Positions 30,515 to 33,639 of a stretch of DNA of 33,639 nt are shown one piece after another (within the stretch, counting starts at the first letter, position 1; every line of letters begins with the position of its first letter). This DNA comes from Larix sibirica (taxonomy: Eukaryota; Streptophyta; Pinopsida; Pinales; Pinaceae). The position numbers and the translations under genes are program-made. The notes under the pieces were generated by a model that was not told the origin of the DNA, did no database searches, and was given only the letters and a program-made list of their open reading frames with translations. The stretch spans positions 22,460-56,098 of the forward strand of contig NWUY0300029197.1 in NCBI GenBank assembly GCA_004151065.3. The letters are read 5' to 3'.

Positions 30515-31024
30515 ATCACGTGTCAGTGCGGCTAGAAGCAACTTGATCAACTTCATTTGCAATTTTACTAATTCTGTTGTATAGTTGCTTCGTAGTTTCA
30601 TTGATCAATTCTACCATGGTTGTACACAGGGCATCCAATACATAGCTTTTTCAGACCGCATAAAGGATGTGGTGTTGTTTTCATTGTAACGACGTATGGT
30701 CGCAGCATGCCTTTCTTTTTTTTGGAATCGACTTCAGTAAGCGGCCATAGGTTAGTAGGGTAGTGTTGCTGAGTCCCACACCATAAAAGCCGACCATCTG
30801 GATGATCACCAATGTCATAGTCTACAAGATACTTGGCTCTTCATTTTAGAGAATGGCGCGTTGTTCATAAACGAATGAAAACCAATATGGAGTGTATTAG
30901 GCTTTGATAGGTGGGCAAGAAGAATGTCAATCAAGGCTACTTGACAAGCATGCCAAACACTTTCTTGTGCGGCTGATTCAATTAGGAGAGATAGCTCAGT
31001 TACGAAACCAAAGAGGTAAAATGT
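30515..31024 (-). pseudogene. Unrecognised fragmentary coding region (three consecutive open minus-strand blocks)
   Basis: Three minus-strand blocks with protein-like composition follow one another in different frames. Block A (31024-about 30814) includes VTELSLLIESAAQESVWHAC and then LHIGFHSFMNN. Block B (30840-30601) is open for 80 codons without an ATG at its start and includes AKYLVDYDIGDHPDGRLLWC and LWPLTEVDSKKKKGMLRPYV. Block C (about 30649-30515) includes VELINETTKQLYNRISKIAN and ends TDT-stop. The A-to-B change occurs at a TGA near 30841, and a run of eight A (minus) in B is a possible slippage site. This looks like exons or a frameshifted pseudogene. I considered an EDS1/PAD4-type lipase-like protein from a weak HxGFH resemblance but cannot support it. 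Confidence 0.4.
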
Positions 31025-31500
31025 TCAAAAACAATAGTCAATTATTTAATTTTGTAAGAAAAATATGTTAGGCAATGATAGTTCCATTGACATTGTAAGA
31101 TATTGAAAGTATGATGAGAATGGCGAAGCCCCTCGGCTTTTGCTTGAGAGACCTGCAGTGGTGTTTACAGTTTAGCATATAGAACAGAGGAAATAAGATT
31201 GCACCAAATAGCTGAGATGAATTGAATCTATTCCGTTGGCCTGCCATTAATGAACATTAAAAATATTGTCGAAGCTTTAATTGCAATTCATATTTCATTC
31301 TCAAATTTTCTTAATAGCATACTTTCGCAGTCATTTGCCGAGAAGAAGACGAAAACAAAAGAAGTTAAAAAAATAATATCTTTCCATACTAATTACACCA
31401 GAATGTTTGAATATGAAAGATTGAGAGACTATTTAATTTCAAAAGCTCCATGACAACAAAATGTATCTCTAGTTATGCTTTACTGCAAAAGCTAAGAAAT
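31025..31500. other. Stretch without recognised gene
   Basis: A plus ORF at 31250-31453 (67 residues, Lys-rich) has no recognisable motif and may be chance. Nothing else was seen. Confidence 0.45.
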
Positions 31501-31535
31501 TTTTCATCTGCAAACAGCTTCTGAGGCTTCTGAGG

Positions 31536-31563
31536 CGAAGGCTACGCCTTCTTCTGTCACGTG
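31536..31563. promoter_or_regulatory. Hairpin and G-box
   Basis: GAAGGC-tac-GCCTTC (31537-31551) can form a 6-bp stem. CACGTG at 31558-31563 is a canonical plant G-box, the site bound by bHLH and bZIP factors. Other CACGTG sites nearby are at 30517-30522, 31816-31821 and 32374-32379. Regulatory use is inferred. Confidence 0.4.
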
Positions 31564-31815
31564 AGGGTGTAGCCACAGATTAAGTAGCATGCAAATGCCA
31601 ACTGATTGAACCATGTGGGTATTTAGTAACCTCGTGCCCTTGATCTGCAAGAAATAATACGTAGGCCATTCATAAACTTACAAGACTTACACATATACAT
31701 GAACACATTAAACACTGGAACCATCGTCTAATGGGCAATCCAGCAAGGCCCTTGTGGGAAAACATTCTTGACAGCTTGTATTATGTCTCTAGAGTCTAGA
31801 GTAGACAGTCAATTA

Positions 31816-31821
31816 CACGTG
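31816..31821. promoter_or_regulatory. G-box CACGTG upstream of the putative TATA at 32089
   Basis: This perfect CACGTG (within ttacacgtgga) lies about 270 bases upstream of the candidate TATA box, a normal distance for a plant promoter element. Confidence 0.4.
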
Positions 31822-32088
31822 GATTCAGTTGATTGGCGCATTTCTGCTTTAGAAACCTAGACGTGACTGGAAAATATTCTTGAAAAAGCCATTGGCCAGT
31901 TTGGCCTGGTCTTCGAAATGGACGATGATTCAAAAGAACAATACTGTAACTATATTTTCCTGCATAGCCCATTTAGCAGCCTCATTTTGCAATGGCCCCT
32001 AGGTGGTGAGCCGACAATTATTATAATTTCTGATTCACGAGGCTGGAGCTTGGAGGGCACCGACGTGATGCCATGGCCCATGCTGCAC

Positions 32089-32095
32089 TATATAT
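32089..32095 (+). promoter_or_regulatory. Candidate TATA box
   Basis: CACTATATATG sits 68-74 bases before the ATG at 32163. A start of transcription about 30 bases downstream would give a 5' leader near 40-45 bases, A-rich and AUG-free, as in many plant genes. The region just upstream (31860-32080) is less AT-rich than the surroundings. Confidence 0.45.
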
Positions 32096-32162
32096 GTCAC
32101 CTGTAAACAATAAAAACATTAATACCTTTCAACAAACTTTTACTGCATACTTAACAAGAGTT

Positions 32163-32228
32163 ATGGCTCTGCTTGCATTATTCTTAAGCGTTGCAAGTAT
32201 TGCCGGCAATTCAATATTATTATTTTAG
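32163..32228 (+). CDS. Short ORF starting with a signal-peptide-like sequence; possible first exon or truncated gene
   Basis: The ATG at 32163 has the plant-favoured context ATGGC and follows a TATA box and a short A/C-rich leader. The 21 residues start MALLALFLSVASIAGNS, resembling a secretory signal peptide: a hydrophobic core with small residues around a possible cleavage site (SIA or IAG). A TAG at 32226 ends it. Either the mature part is lost, or a splice donor such as the GTATTG after GCAA (32196) joins it to a later exon. I could not identify a following exon. Tandem repeats start 11 bases after the stop, so the gene body may have been displaced. The plus ORF 31918-32106 overlaps the promoter and is probably not a gene. 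Confidence 0.35.
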   Translation: MALLALFLSVASIAGNSILLF

Positions 32229-32238
32229 CGCTCATTTT

Positions 32239-32276
32239 GAAGTTTGAAGTATGCATTGAAGTTTGAAGTATGCATT
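32239..32276. repeat. Perfect 19-bp tandem duplication
   Basis: GAAGTTTGAAGTATGCATT occurs twice in a row (32239-32257, 32258-32276) with no mismatch. The unit has an internal GAAGT repeat. Confidence 0.95.
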
Positions 32277-32335
32277 GGTTGTAAAGGCTAACCAGTAGTA
32301 TATTATTGCAAGAGGCGCATTCTACAGCCCAGTAG

Positions 32336-32476
32336 GGGACATGTAACTCCTTGCGTGCTCACCCTAGGGTTGGCACGTGCGCTTGGTAGATCCCCTTGGT
32401 AAATCAGGGACGTGTAACTCCTTCAGTGCTCATGCTAGGGTTGACACGGGCTTGGTAGATCCCCTTGGTAGATCCT
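32336..32476. repeat. Tandem duplication, ~71-bp unit with inner repeats
   Basis: Unit 1 (32336-32406) and unit 2 (32407-32476) both read GGGAC-TGTAACTCCTT, then GTGCTC, CTAGGGTTG, CACG and CTTGGTAGATCCCC-TTGGTA. Within each unit the word CTTGGTA-ATC is itself doubled. Unit 1 carries a G-box at 32374-32379 that is CACGGG in unit 2. Confidence 0.9.
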
Positions 32477-32507
32477 TTTTTAAGACTTAGATCCCCTTTT
32501 TTAAGAC
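32474..32507. repeat. 21-bp spaced tandem repeat
   Basis: CCTTTTTTAAGAC occurs at 32474-32486 and 32495-32507, each in context with agATCC, continuing the repeat cluster. Confidence 0.85.
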
Positions 32508-32509
32508 GA

Positions 32510-33639
32510 TCTATGCTGCTTCACTATAAAATCTTGAGAGCTGCTTTGAGAGCTAAAGTAAATGTTCACTGAACCTTTCTATTAAAGTAATAGCAAGAAT
32601 CTACAAGTAAGCTTAACCTTCATCTGAAAATGTTCACTCATTAAGTTTCTGAAGTTTTAATTTGAGAAATGTGCATGGATTACTTTCAATGAGGGATTGA
32701 GATCTAATCCCCGAAAGACTTATGTTGCAGTCACCCAAACTGAGATTATTAGAGAACTAAAGTTGCACATACTGTTATAATGCAATGTTAAGAAAATGGA
32801 TTGTGGCTCTGACCAAACAGTGATAATCGTTTCCAAAATAGAATTAAAAAAATAATTTTAAATTTGAAACAGAAGAATATTTCTTTTGAGGGAGCATATC
32901 TATGCAGGATGTTAAGGTCAGGAGATCGCTAATGTTAAAAACTTAAAATATCCAGGTCATAAATGTTGCTCTTTTGAATCACTTAAGCTGTTTTCTTCTT
33001 CTGTTTATATTCATTTCACCAATTTCTGATTTGATCGGAGTAAGATGGCACACATGCGAACTTCTCTATAATAGTTTTTGTATTTGTGAATTTTGTTCTC
33101 CAGGTGTAAAAAACCATCAGTAACATGTACACAATGATGCATTACATATTTTTCAAGATAAATCCAGTCATAACCTATAATCTTGAGATTACTTGAGCTT
33201 TCTGAAAGAATCTTGTCTATAATATTTATATTTTATGATCCAAGCTAACTGGAATGTTAAATGTTTTAAACATCATGTATATGGTTTGAAAGGCATCCCT
33301 TTGCTTTCTAACAAAATTAAATTAGATTTACTTAAAACATTATATATATATATAAAAAACCTTTTATTTATGAGACACAGAATTTTATATATATTTTAAC
33401 ATACTGAACTAAAGAAAGTAACAACTATACAACCTGTATCCTTCCTTTTACCAACTAATCTTACCTGATATATATATTTAATTGTGATTTCATAACAATC
33501 ATTTCTATGTGCAACTCCATAAATATTCCTTTTTAAGTCATTTTTAGCAACTAATCATTCATGTTGTTGTAGCTACATGAGGTATAGGTATCCTCACTAG
33601 CTAAATCCGACCTACAAAATAAATAAAATGTATTTTTAT
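32510..33639. other. AT-rich stretch without recognised gene
   Basis: No coding motif was seen. An AT microsatellite lies at 33341-33354. A TATA-like word (cactataaaatc) near 32521 has no obvious gene after it. Confidence 0.55.

Noticed and set aside
31918-32106. 62-residue plus ORF MDDDSKEQY...
   Set aside because: It lies over the candidate TATA box region, has no known motif, and its position fits promoter sequence better than a gene.
1-33639. CRISPR arrays, operons, rRNA, tRNA genes
   Set aside because: No regularly spaced direct repeats, tRNA cloverleaf or rRNA-like blocks were seen. The content is plant nuclear.

Overview
This is nuclear DNA from a plant, most likely a seed plant with a large, repeat-rich genome. 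A gymnosperm is plausible but not proven. The evidence is AT-rich intergenic sequence, several old and heavily mutated plant-type retroelements (Ty3/gypsy chromoviruses with C-terminal chromodomains, and a LINE with a C-terminal RNase H), non-autonomous DNA elements and very low gene density. Bacterial features such as operons, ribosome binding sites or CRISPR arrays are absent, and I saw no tRNA or rRNA gene. All recognisable long coding frames are broken by stops and frameshifts.

Layout. 1-2930 (minus): degraded Ty3/gypsy-like gag-protease polyprotein. It has a Pro/Gln-rich tail, a CCHC knuckle, an aspartic protease with a DEGAS active site, and then, unusually, a second region with two more knuckles that runs off the window edge. 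2931-5340: AT-rich spacer with a 123-bp tandem duplication and AT/GATA microsatellites. 5340-7965 (minus): 5'-truncated LINE (reverse transcriptase, zinc-binding region, RNase H). 8260-11650 (plus): 3' part of a second Ty3/gypsy element (RT, RNase H, integrase, chromodomain-like tail, probable 3' LTR). 12540-13557: a degenerate minisatellite abutting a roughly 717-bp hAT-like non-autonomous transposon with matching TIRs and 8-bp TSDs, and an assembly gap inside it. 13558-20230: mostly AT-rich DNA with a few local repeats, a GC-richer hairpin-rich patch near 15.3 kb and a SINE-like insertion at 18101-18334. 20231-27254 (plus): an almost complete, old Ty3/gypsy chromovirus (probably Galadriel-like) with both LTRs, PBS, gag, PR, RT, RNase H, INT, chromodomain and candidate target-site duplication. 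27255-33639: less TE-dominated DNA with a 24-bp perfect palindrome, a 102-bp tandem duplication, fragmentary minus-strand coding frames at 30.5-31.0 kb, several CACGTG G-boxes, and a TATA box plus short signal-peptide-like ORF at 32.1-32.2 kb. Nested tandem repeats follow that ORF.

The elements do not form a pathway. The window records successive insertions and decay. Most worth following up are the post-protease double zinc knuckle region (1-543), the hAT-like element, the SINE candidate, the possible promoter and short secreted ORF near 32.1 kb, the unexplained minus-strand frames near 30.8 kb, and a probable assembly join inside the reverse transcriptase at 23638. All homology statements come from reading motifs by eye. 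No database search was run.
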